Made by a program: the position numbers and the translations under genes
NCBI GenBank assembly: GCA_026786045.1
Contig: JAJAYV010000409.1
Span: 1 to 8,698 of the forward strand
Direction: 5' to 3'
Length of the DNA: 8,698 nucleotides
From: Frankiaceae bacterium
GTDB lineage: Bacteria > Actinomycetota > Actinomycetes > Mycobacteriales > SCTD01
Notes under the pieces: model-generated
Database searches by the model: none
What the model was told of the DNA's origin: nothing
Seen by the model: only the letters and a program-made list of their open reading frames with translations
Part shown: in pieces, positions 1-5,311 of the stretch
Layout of the letters: each line of letters opens with the position of its first letter
How positions within the stretch are numbered: position 1 is the first letter of the stretch

Positions 1-132
1 GCCCCGGCGACCCCGGCGGCGGAGGCTGCGCCGGCCGAGGCGCTGTGCGGGCACCGCAACATGGGCGGCCGCTCCTGCACCCGCGAGGCCGACCACGTCA
101 AGAACGGGACGAAGAACCACCGCTACGGGTGA
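1..132 (+). CDS. C-terminal end of an unknown protein with a Cys/His-rich tail (5' truncated by window)
   Basis: Frame 1 is open from the first base to a TGA at 130-132, giving 43 visible residues. The first 14 are an Ala/Pro/Glu linker. The rest is a compact polar tail in which C16, H18, C26, H32 and H40 are spaced like metal ligands (C-x-H-x7-C-x5-H-x7-H), ending in HRYG. No start codon can be assigned because the gene begins before the window. Third positions are mostly G or C, as in the coding genes downstream, which supports real coding. I do not recognise the family: a small zinc-binding tail on a longer protein is an inference from residue spacing alone. Its stop overlaps a possible GTG start (129-131) of the next frame, so the two genes may be translationally coupled. 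Confidence 0.55.
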   Translation, partial: APATPAAEAAPAEALCGHRNMGGRSCTREADHVKNGTKNHRYG

Positions 133-176
133 GTCCGGCACCGACGGACGGCGTGAACGGCTCAGCTGCCGCGCTG

Positions 177-503
177 ATGACCGCCCACCCGGGTCGCTTC
201 GACGAGCTCTCCGCGACCGCCTGGGTGGAGGAGCGGCTCGCGCTGCTCACCGAGCGGGCTGCCGGCGGTGACGTGCGGCTTTCTGTCAGCAGCGGGTGCG
301 CAGCGGCCGGCGCCGCCACCCACGTCCGCGCGCAGGCCCAAGCGGCACAGCGGGCCCTCGCCCGCTGGTGTGCCGGGACCGGTCCGCAGTGCGAGGCGTG
401 CGACGGGGTGATCGCCCTCGACCGGCTGGAGAGCCTGGTGGCCGCCGTCCGCTGTGCGAGCTGCGCACCGCGGACGCCGGTGGACACCCGCTGGTGCCGC
501 TGA
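177..503 (+). CDS. DksA/TraR-type C4 zinc-finger protein
   Basis: The product is 108 aa. Its C-terminal half carries C72-x2-C75-x17-C93-x2-C96 with the sequence CEACDGVIALDRLESL between the pairs. This spacing and the RLE motif match the zinc finger of E. coli DksA (C-x2-C-x17-C-x2-C, RRLEA). DksA-family proteins bind RNA polymerase through the secondary channel and modulate promoter opening. Here the N-terminal half is short, partly helical and Ala-rich, and I do not see the acidic coiled-coil tip of true DksA, so its regulatory mode is unknown. Start choice is uncertain. ATG 177 is used because third-position G/C drops upstream of it (AGT, GCA, TCA, GCT codons). GTG 129, overlapping the previous stop as GTGA, would give 124 aa, and GTG 153 is also possible. 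None has a good Shine-Dalgarno site. The stop lies 2 bp from that of the convergent neighbour. Confidence 0.75.
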   Translation: MTAHPGRFDELSATAWVEERLALLTERAAGGDVRLSVSSGCAAAGAATHVRAQAQAAQRALARWCAGTGPQCEACDGVIALDRLESLVAAVRCASCAPRTPVDTRWCR

Positions 504-508
504 GCTCA
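501..508. other. Palindrome holding both convergent stop codons
   Basis: TGAGCTCA is a perfect 8-bp palindrome. Its left TGA (501-503) stops the DksA-like gene on the + strand. Its right half read on the - strand is TGA (508-506), the stop of the 60-aa Cys/His protein. Only two bases separate the two genes, leaving no room for a dedicated terminator between them. It is seen directly in the sequence; no function is implied. Confidence 0.8.
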
Positions 509-688
509 GCCGAGCGTCTCGGTGATGGTCACGTTGCCGTACTGGCTGAGCAGGTTCTCGGTCGCGTCCAGCCGGTGCAGGCGGCAGGCGCCGGTCGCGA
601 CGACGTCCGGCGGCGCGGCGACCTGGTCGCGCGCGCTCTCCAGCTGCCACTCGGCGTGCTCGCCGCAGTCCTCGCACAGTCGGGTCAC
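506..688 (-). CDS. Small Cys/His (putative zinc-binding) protein, 60 aa
   Basis: This 60-residue product starts at GTG 688-686. It has a CEDCGEHAEW segment near the N-terminus (C5-x2-C8) and GACRLHRL further on (C35-x2-H38), so one C3H zinc site is plausible. The C-terminus ends in TITETLG. I do not recognise a named family. The layout (CxxCG, about 25 residues, CxxH, an acidic/Thr tail) resembles the DUF7455-like protein encoded at 3882-4082, and the two may be distant relatives. The start is supported by a TAGGGT hexamer 7 nt upstream, which would give a leaderless transcript. The gene lies 21 bp downstream of the ABM-domain gene on the same strand and converges on the DksA-like gene. A purely spurious frame is possible, but the spaced Cys/His pairs and the promoter-like element argue for a gene. 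Confidence 0.62.
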   Translation of the reverse strand: MTRLCEDCGEHAEWQLESARDQVAAPPDVVATGACRLHRLDATENLLSQYGNVTITETLG

Positions 689-695
689 GGCCGGG

Positions 696-701
696 ACCCT
701 A
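696..701 (-). promoter_or_regulatory. Candidate -10 element (TAGGGT) for leaderless 60-aa gene
   Basis: On the - strand TAGGGT fits the actinobacterial -10 pattern TANNNT. Exactly 7 nt separate it from GTG 688, the distance expected when transcription begins at the start codon itself. No recognisable -35 is present at 16-18 bp, which is common in these genomes. It overlaps the short gap after the ABM-domain gene, so the small gene could be transcribed independently of it. No Shine-Dalgarno site lies before this GTG, consistent with leaderless translation. Confidence 0.45.
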
Positions 702-709
702 CGACGGCC

Positions 710-1042
710 TCAGCCGCCGAGCGAGCCCTTGGCCGGGTCACCGATGCCGAGCGGCGTGACGAACGACAGCTCCGGGGGAGCGGACAGCATCCCGGGGGTG
801 CCGGCGACGGCGAACAGGTCGGCCACCCACGGCTCGGTCATGTGCTGGTCGAGGTCGGCCTGGGAGCGCCAGCGCTCGACGAGCACCAGGTGCCCCGGGT
901 CGGCCGGGTCCTGGTGGAGGGCGTAGGCCAGGCAGCCCTCCTCCTGGTGCGTCTTCTCGGTGCAGGCGGCGAACGCGGCGACGACCTGGTCGACCTTGCC
1001 CTCTGCGGGACGGACGTGGACCACACCGACGACCTCGGTCAT
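710..1042 (-). CDS. Antibiotic biosynthesis monooxygenase (ABM/YgiN-like) domain protein
   Basis: The product is 110 aa and is a single ABM domain with a dimeric ferredoxin-like alpha/beta fold. The N-terminus MTEVVGVVHVRPAEGK is the first strand. A helix follows, then EEGCLAYALHQDP (35-45), the strand HLVLVERW (51-58) and the helix with DLDQHMTEPWVADLF (63-77), all in the order typical of YgiN-like proteins. The family includes small cofactor-free monooxygenases, quinol oxidases and haem-degrading enzymes. The substrate cannot be read from sequence, and most homologues are uncharacterised. The start is fixed by GGAGGAG (1047-1053 on the - strand) 4 nt before ATG 1042. The frame is open further upstream but has no comparable signal. 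The gene follows the dienoyl-CoA isomerase on the same strand after 70 bp and is followed by the 60-aa Cys/His gene. Confidence 0.88.
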   Translation of the reverse strand: MTEVVGVVHVRPAEGKVDQVVAAFAACTEKTHQEEGCLAYALHQDPADPGHLVLVERWRSQADLDQHMTEPWVADLFAVAGTPGMLSAPPELSFVTPLGIGDPAKGSLGG

Positions 1043-1046
1043 GCGA

Positions 1047-1053
1047 CTCCTCC
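1047..1053 (-). promoter_or_regulatory. Strong Shine-Dalgarno site of the ABM-domain gene
   Basis: GGAGGAG on the - strand, 4 nt before ATG 1042, is the only near-perfect ribosome-binding site in the window and decides the start of this gene. Most other genes here lack one, which suggests that this gene is translated from a leadered mRNA, unlike its neighbours. Confidence 0.8.
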
Positions 1054-1060
1054 GGGACAG

Positions 1061-1078
1061 GGCCGCCAACCGGCGGCC
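1061..1078 (-). terminator. GC hairpin between isomerase and ABM genes (possible terminator or 5'UTR structure)
   Basis: GGCCGCC (1061-1067) and GGCGGCC (1072-1078) are perfectly complementary around a 4-nt loop, giving a 7-bp all-GC stem. It lies downstream of the isomerase stop (1113) and 7 nt upstream of the ABM Shine-Dalgarno site. There is no U-tract, so it could be a U-less actinobacterial terminator or a structure in the ABM leader. A TACGGT hexamer on the - strand at 1089-1084 fits TANNNT and could start an ABM transcript containing the hairpin. Confidence 0.4.
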
Positions 1079-1112
1079 GCGCGACCGTACGCCACGGGCG
1101 GGGCCGCGCCGG

Positions 1113-1949
1113 TCAGAGGCCGCGGGGCTCCGACAGCAGGTCGGGGAAGACCGGGTCGCGCTTGTCCGCCTTTGCCGTGAAGGCCTCCGTCATGTCGTCC
1201 GGCTGGAACATGCCCGACTGCCAGGTGGCGATCTGGTCCAGGGAGTCGTCGACGCTGTGGTCGCGGGCGTAGTTCATCGCGACCTTGGTGCCCCAGATCG
1301 CGAGCGGCGACTTCCCGGCGATCTCGCGCGCGGTCTCGAGCGCGCCCTCGACCAGCGACTCGTGGTCGGCGAAGACCTCCTGGACCAGCCCGACCTCGTA
1401 CGCCCGTTGGGCCGGGTAGCGACGGCCGGTGAAGGCCATCTCGCGGGCGAAGCCCTCGGGCACGACGGTGCCGAGGCGCTGCAGGGTGCCGACGTCGGCG
1501 GTCATCCCGATGTTGATCTCCTGCACGCAGAAGAACGCGTCGACGCTGGCGTAGCGCACGTCGCACGCGGTCACGAGGTCGACGGCGCCGCCGATGACAC
1601 CGCCCTGCACTGCCGCGATGACCGGCACGCGCGCCTTCTCCAGCGCGGTGAAGGACCACTGCAGCACCTTGGCGTTGGAGCGCAGCCGGGCGTGCTTGCG
1701 GCCGGCCTCGGCCTGCTCGCCGCCGAGCTCACCGCCGAGGAAGACCGACAGGTCCATGCCCGCGCTGAAGTGCTTGCCGGTGCTGCTGATGACGACGGCG
1801 CGGGCGCTGGCGTCGTCGCTGATGCCCGTCACGATCTCGGGCAGCTCGCGCCAGAAGTCAGCGGTCATGGTGTTCAGCTCGTCCGGGCGGGACAGCCGCA
1901 CGTGGGCGACCTGGTCGGCGATCTCGACGTCGAAGCAGCGGTAGGTCAT
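1113..1949 (-). CDS. Delta(3,5)-delta(2,4)-dienoyl-CoA isomerase (ECH1-like, crotonase family)
   Basis: The 278-aa product has the full crotonase fold. Oxyanion-hole segments are HFSAGMDL (60-67) and QGGVIGG (115-121). What separates it from ordinary enoyl-CoA hydratases is the acidic triad D124 (GGAVDL), E144 (VQEINIG) and D152 (TADVGTLQRL). These match rat ECH1 D176, E196 and D204 with the same spacing, as I recall that enzyme. The C-terminal SPLAIWGTK...ARDHSVDDSLDQIATW also follows ECH1. The known reaction converts 3,5-dienoyl-CoA to 2,4-dienoyl-CoA during beta-oxidation of unsaturated fatty acids with odd-numbered double bonds. The protein has no obvious targeting signal and should be cytosolic. 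ATG 1949 starts the conserved fold and has only a weak ribosome site; a CAGAGT hexamer 6 nt upstream suggests a leaderless mRNA. It is divergent from the ABC ATPase. Automatic annotation will probably say only enoyl-CoA hydratase. Confidence 0.9.
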   Translation of the reverse strand: MTYRCFDVEIADQVAHVRLSRPDELNTMTADFWRELPEIVTGISDDASARAVVISSTGKHFSAGMDLSVFLGGELGGEQAEAGRKHARLRSNAKVLQWSFTALEKARVPVIAAVQGGVIGGAVDLVTACDVRYASVDAFFCVQEINIGMTADVGTLQRLGTVVPEGFAREMAFTGRRYPAQRAYEVGLVQEVFADHESLVEGALETAREIAGKSPLAIWGTKVAMNYARDHSVDDSLDQIATWQSGMFQPDDMTEAFTAKADKRDPVFPDLLSEPRGL

Positions 1950-1955
1950 GCGGCC

Positions 1956-1961
1956 ACTCTG
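1956..1961 (-). promoter_or_regulatory. Candidate -10 element (CAGAGT) for the isomerase gene
   Basis: On the - strand CAGAGT lies 6 nt before ATG 1949. It deviates from TANNNT at the first base and has no -35, so it is weak evidence. Position and spacing match the other putative leaderless starts in this window. Confidence 0.3.
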
Positions 1962-2000
1962 CCAGCGGCGTTTCGTCCCGGGCACGGTGGCTCCGGGGGC

Positions 2001-2006
2001 TAGATT
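2001..2006 (+). promoter_or_regulatory. Candidate -10 element (TAGATT) for leaderless ABC ATPase gene
   Basis: TAGATT is a good match to the actinobacterial -10 pattern and sits in an otherwise very GC-rich spacer. The next 7 nt (CGGGCCG) run straight to ATG 2014, so transcription would begin at or next to the start codon. There is no Shine-Dalgarno site and no clear -35. Together with the element on the opposite strand at 1956-1961 it makes a compact 64-bp divergent promoter region. Confidence 0.55.
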
Positions 2007-2013
2007 CGGGCCG

Positions 2014-2802
<789 letters not shown>

Positions 2803-2805
<3 letters not shown>

Positions 2806-2832
2806 CCCGCCCTAGCCCGCCCAAGCCCGCCC
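2803..2832. repeat. Three tandem copies of a 10-bp unit at a convergent gene junction
   Basis: TAGCCCGCCC occurs twice (2803-2812, 2813-2822) and once as AAGCCCGCCC (2823-2832). A partial fourth copy, TAGTCC, follows. The first TAG is the stop of the ABC ATPase. The last unit runs into CTA (2832-2834), which is the stop of the convergent gene on the other strand. Each intact unit therefore brings a + strand TAG, giving stacked in-phase-independent stops (10-bp period). No stem-loop is formed. Replication slippage is the likely origin. Confidence 0.8.
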
Positions 2833-3773
2833 TAGTCCGGCAGCACGGCCAGGTCGGCCACCACGGCCCGGTGGTCGCTGCCAGGCACCCGCTCCTCGCG
2901 CACCCGCGTCACCGCGATCCGGGCGCCCTCGCCGTCGCGGACCAGGACGTGGTCCAGGTGCAGCACCGGCAGCCCGGACGGCCAGGTGCGGGCCAGGCCG
3001 CGGCCGACGCTGTCGTGCGCGTCGCGCAGCCCGGTGCCGAGCAGGTCGCGGAACAGCGCGTGGTCGCGGTCGGCGTTGAGGTCGCCGGCGACCACCATTG
3101 GCAGGTCGACCTCGGCGGACTCGGCGGCCAGGTCCTGCAGCGAGGCGCGCCACCGGCTCTCCAGGAGGGGCAGCGGGGGGAGCGGGTGGGCGGTGAGCAG
3201 CCGCACGGGCACGTCGTCCACGACGACGGTCGCGCGGGGCAGCTCCCGCCCGCCGGCGGAGCGGGTCGTGACGTCGCGCAGCGGTCGGGTGCTGAACAGC
3301 CCGACCGTCTCCTCCCGGCTGCCGAGCCGGACGACGCTGTACGGCAGGTCGTCCAGCAGCCCGGAGGTGCGCAGGCCCTGCAGGCCGGCCTCGGACAGCT
3401 CGGGCACGACCAGCACGTCGGGGCGCAGCGCGCGCAGCACCCGACCGGCGTCCTCGAAGGACGGGTTGAGCACGTAGAGGTTGGCGGTGACCACCCGCAG
3501 CCGCGGCTGCTGGGCGTCGGGCGGCAGGTCGGCAGCGCCCAAGGCAGGGGCGAGGATCAGCCCGTGCGCCACGACGACCGCGGCACTCAGCCCGGCCAGG
3601 GCCCACCGCCGGGACAGCAGCGCGGCCAGCATGACTGGATAGGCGGGCAGCAGCACCAGCGGCAGCGCCCCGACGAGCAGGACGAGCAGGGTGCCGCGCT
3701 CCGCGCCGAGGGCGCGTACGACCACGACGACGGCGAGGGCCGCGACGAGCAGCCAGGCCAGGACCAGCGGCAA
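2832..3773 (-). CDS. Membrane-anchored endonuclease/exonuclease/phosphatase (EEP) family protein
   Basis: As read, the protein is 313 aa. Three hydrophobic helices fill about residues 3-20, 28-51 and 57-80, followed by the DNase I-like catalytic domain. Its motifs are in order: TANLYV (N98), VVPELSE (E125), LLTAHPLPP (H196), VVAGDLNADRDH (D231, N233), HLDHVLV (D274, H275) and GSDHRAVV (D300, H301). These are the metal and general-base positions of the Mg-dependent EEP fold. Members cleave phosphodiester bonds in nucleic acids, phospholipids or inositol phosphates, and the substrate here is not predictable. The catalytic domain is probably outside the membrane. The start is uncertain: TTG 3773 is the only start codon in this frame, with no Shine-Dalgarno site, and the sequence just upstream is the poly-G tract. 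The true N-terminus may be a few residues longer or damaged by an assembly error. Confidence 0.85.
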   Translation of the reverse strand: MPLVLAWLLVAALAVVVVVRALGAERGTLLVLLVGALPLVLLPAYPVMLAALLSRRWALAGLSAAVVVAHGLILAPALGAADLPPDAQQPRLRVVTANLYVLNPSFEDAGRVLRALRPDVLVVPELSEAGLQGLRTSGLLDDLPYSVVRLGSREETVGLFSTRPLRDVTTRSAGGRELPRATVVVDDVPVRLLTAHPLPPLPLLESRWRASLQDLAAESAEVDLPMVVAGDLNADRDHALFRDLLGTGLRDAHDSVGRGLARTWPSGLPVLHLDHVLVRDGEGARIAVTRVREERVPGSDHRAVVADLAVLPD

Positions 3774-3783
3774 CGACGACCGG

Positions 3784-3860
3784 CCCCCGCCCCCCCGGGG
3801 GGGGGGGGGGCGGGGGGGGCGGGGGGGGGGGGCGGGGGGGGGGGGGGGGGGGGGGGCCCC
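3784..3860. other. Extreme low-complexity C/G tract (probable assembly or sequencing artefact)
   Basis: A 13-nt C-run with one G (3784-3796) is followed by 60 nt (3797-3856) that are all G except for C at 3811, 3820 and 3833, then CCCC (3857-3860). The G-runs are 14, 8, 12 and 23 long. The C-rich flank is the exact reverse complement of the pattern G7-C-G5, which recurs at 3804-3816, 3813-3825 and 3826-3838, so the stretch can fold back on itself. Such tracts are typical of two-colour Illumina chemistry, where loss of signal is called as G, or of a gap filled with poor reads. A genuine G-quadruplex-forming, slippage-prone tract is the alternative. Nothing in it is coding with any confidence. 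It fills most of the 108 bp between the two - strand genes. Confidence 0.85.
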
Positions 3861-3881
3861 GCGGCGCCCGGCGAAGGGGTG

Positions 3882-4082
3882 TCAGCTCTGGAGGGCGGAG
3901 GTCTCGTCGACCCAGTCGACGGCGGTCAGGCGCAGCTTGTCCTCGTAGGCCTTGGCGTGGTGGGCGCAGAACAGCAGGTCGCCCGACGTGAGGACGACCC
4001 GGACGAAGGCCTGCGCGCCACAGCGGTCGCAGCGGTCGGCGGCGGTCAGAGTGGGGGCGATGGAGGTCGCGGTTCCGGTCAC
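3882..4082 (-). CDS. DUF7455-like small zinc-type protein
   Basis: The product is 66 aa. The core TLTAADRCDRCGAQAFVRV is the hallmark start of a family of short actinobacterial proteins (DUF7455, recalled from memory). After it come LLFCAHHAKAYEDKL and a C-terminal AVDWVDETSALQS. C18, C21, C39 and H42 (or H41) form a likely single zinc site. The function of the family is unknown; a nucleic-acid or protein-binding role is only inferred. GTG 4082 is chosen because conservation begins close after it; ATG 4148 would add 22 residues, overlap the divergent CoA-transferase and has no ribosome site. There is no Shine-Dalgarno site before GTG 4082 either, and a SigR/SigH-like promoter candidate ends just upstream, so the mRNA may be nearly leaderless. 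The EEP gene follows on the same strand beyond the poly-G tract. Confidence 0.88.
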   Translation of the reverse strand: MTGTATSIAPTLTAADRCDRCGAQAFVRVVLTSGDLLFCAHHAKAYEDKLRLTAVDWVDETSALQS

Positions 4083-4088
4083 GAGGAG

Positions 4089-4117
4089 AACAACACCACA
4101 CTCCGGCCCCGCGTTCC
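4089..4117 (-). promoter_or_regulatory. Candidate ECF-type promoter, GGGAAC-N18-GTT (SigR/SigH-like)
   Basis: On the - strand GGAAC (4117-4113, preceded by G) is followed after exactly 18 nt by GTT (4094-4092) and again by GTT (4091-4089). The known consensus for SigR of Streptomyces and SigH of mycobacteria, the thiol-oxidative/heat stress sigma factors, is about GGGAAY-N18-GTT. The predicted start of transcription falls within a few bases of GTG 4082. It lies in non-coding DNA in the correct orientation. The match is by eye to a short pattern, so chance is not excluded. Confidence 0.4.
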
Positions 4118-4126
4118 CGCCGAGGG

Positions 4127-4132
4127 CAGGAT
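4127..4132 (+). promoter_or_regulatory. Candidate -10 (CAGGAT) or weak ribosome site of the CoA-transferase gene
   Basis: CAGGAT ends 6 nt before GTG 4139. It could serve as a -10 of a leaderless transcript (same geometry as CAGAGT-6-ATG of the isomerase gene), or the AGGA within it could act as a weak Shine-Dalgarno site. The sequence does not decide between the two readings. Confidence 0.3.
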
Positions 4133-4138
4133 GGGGGC

Positions 4139-5311
4139 GTGTCGTCATCCGCTGGAAACGCGTCCGTGACCGGGCGGCGACCCGGGCCGCTGGCCGGGCT
4201 GCTCGTCGTCGACTTCAGCCGGGTGCTCGCCGGGCCCTTCGCGGCGATGATGCTGGCCGACCTCGGCGCCCGGGTCGTGAAGGTCGAGCGTCCCGGGACG
4301 GGAGACGACTCCCGCGGCTACGGGCCGTTCGCGGACGGGCGCTCGCTCTACTTCGCCCGGGTCAACCGAGGCAAGGAGTCGGTGGCTCTCGACCTCAAGG
4401 ACCCGGCCGATCTCGAGGTGGCGCGCAAGCTGGCCGCCCGCGCCGACGTGCTCGTGGAGAACTACCGGCCCGGCGTCATGGAGCGGCTCGGGCTCGGTCC
4501 GCAGGCGCTGCTGGCGCTCAACCCGCGGCTCGTCTACTGCTCCATCAGCGGCTTCGGGCACACCGGGCCGTGGTCGCAGCGGCCCGCCTACGACGCGGTG
4601 GTGCAGGGGATGAGCGGCATCATGGCGATCACCGGCGGGCTGTCCGGCGAGCCGGTCAAGCCCGGTGTGCCGGTGGCGGACCTGTCGGCCGGGCTCTACG
4701 CCTTCGGCGGGATCACCAGCGCCCTGCTCGGCCGCGCGAGCACCGGGGTCGGCGGTCACGTCGACGTGGCGATGTACGACGCGACGGTCAGCCTGCTGGA
4801 GGGCGCGGCGCTGTCCTACCTGGCGACCGGCACCGACCCCGGGCCGATCGGCAACGCGCACTTCGCCATCGCGCCGTTCGACACCTTCGCCTGCCGCGAC
4901 CGCGACATCACCGTCTGCGCCGCGAACGACGCGCTGTTCGGGGCGCTGGCGCGCGCGGTGGGCCGTCCCGGGCTGAGCGCCGACCCGCGCTTCGCCGACA
5001 ACGCCGCGCGGCACGCCCACCGGGAAGAGCTCAAGCTCGAGCTGGAGGCGGCGCTCGCGGCCGCCGACGCCGACCAGTGGCTGGGCGAGCTGGACCTGGC
5101 CGGGGTCCCCTGCGGGCCGATCAGCAGCGTGGCGGAAGCGGTGCGCAGCGACCAGGCCTCGGCGCGGAACATGGTCGTCTGGGCCGGCGGGCTACCCGGA
5201 CCGGGCCAGCCGGTGAAGATCTCGACGATGGACGACCCGCGCGAGCGGCCCGCCGCCCCCGCGCTCGACGAGCACGGGGCCGCGGTGCGGCGCGAGTTCG
5301 GGCCGGCGTGA
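4139..5311 (+). CDS. CaiB/BaiF family III CoA-transferase
   Basis: The 390-aa product matches family III CoA-transferases over its full length. Key segments are LLVVDFSRVLAGPFAAMMLA (21-40), DLGARVVKVERP (41-52), VNRGKESVALDL (75-86), ADVLVENYRPG (102-112), YCSISGFGHTGP (133-144) and YDAVVQGMSGIM (151-162). The catalytic aspartate is D181 in PVADLSAGLYA, which forms the acyl-aspartyl anhydride in formyl-CoA transferase. The family moves CoA between carboxylic acids; a sub-branch has 2-methylacyl-CoA racemase activity. The substrate here is not predictable. GTG 4139 is used; GTG 4166 (nine codons later) is an alternative and lies before the conserved domain too. The stop overlaps the start of the TRIC-like gene by 4 bp. 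The acyl-CoA theme fits the isomerase upstream and AtuA downstream, but the genes are not in one operon. Confidence 0.92.
   Translation: MSSSAGNASVTGRRPGPLAGLLVVDFSRVLAGPFAAMMLADLGARVVKVERPGTGDDSRGYGPFADGRSLYFARVNRGKESVALDLKDPADLEVARKLAARADVLVENYRPGVMERLGLGPQALLALNPRLVYCSISGFGHTGPWSQRPAYDAVVQGMSGIMAITGGLSGEPVKPGVPVADLSAGLYAFGGITSALLGRASTGVGGHVDVAMYDATVSLLEGAALSYLATGTDPGPIGNAHFAIAPFDTFACRDRDITVCAANDALFGALARAVGRPGLSADPRFADNAARHAHREELKLELEAALAAADADQWLGELDLAGVPCGPISSVAEAVRSDQASARNMVVWAGGLPGPGQPVKISTMDDPRERPAAPALDEHGAAVRREFGPA

Noticed and set aside
960..2003. A 347-codon + strand frame antisense to the isomerase
   Set aside because: It has Asp/Val/Gly/Leu/His-rich composition typical of the antisense of a high-GC gene, no recognisable motif, and overlaps a well-supported gene over its whole length.
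2812..4101. A 429-codon - strand frame with poly-Pro through the low-complexity tract
   Set aside because: It is offset from the motif-rich EEP frame, and its proline run is simply the C-tract read in triplets.
4083..4148. ATG 4148 as start of the DUF7455-like protein
   Set aside because: The extra 22 residues are not family-like, there is no ribosome site, and they would overlap the start of the divergent CoA-transferase and bury the promoter candidate.
3952..5307. Upstream extension of the TRIC reading frame to 3952, suggesting a large fusion protein
   Set aside because: The extension is Arg/Gly/Ala-rich shadow of the CoA-transferase in another frame; the hydrophobic conserved protein begins exactly at the GTGA overlap.
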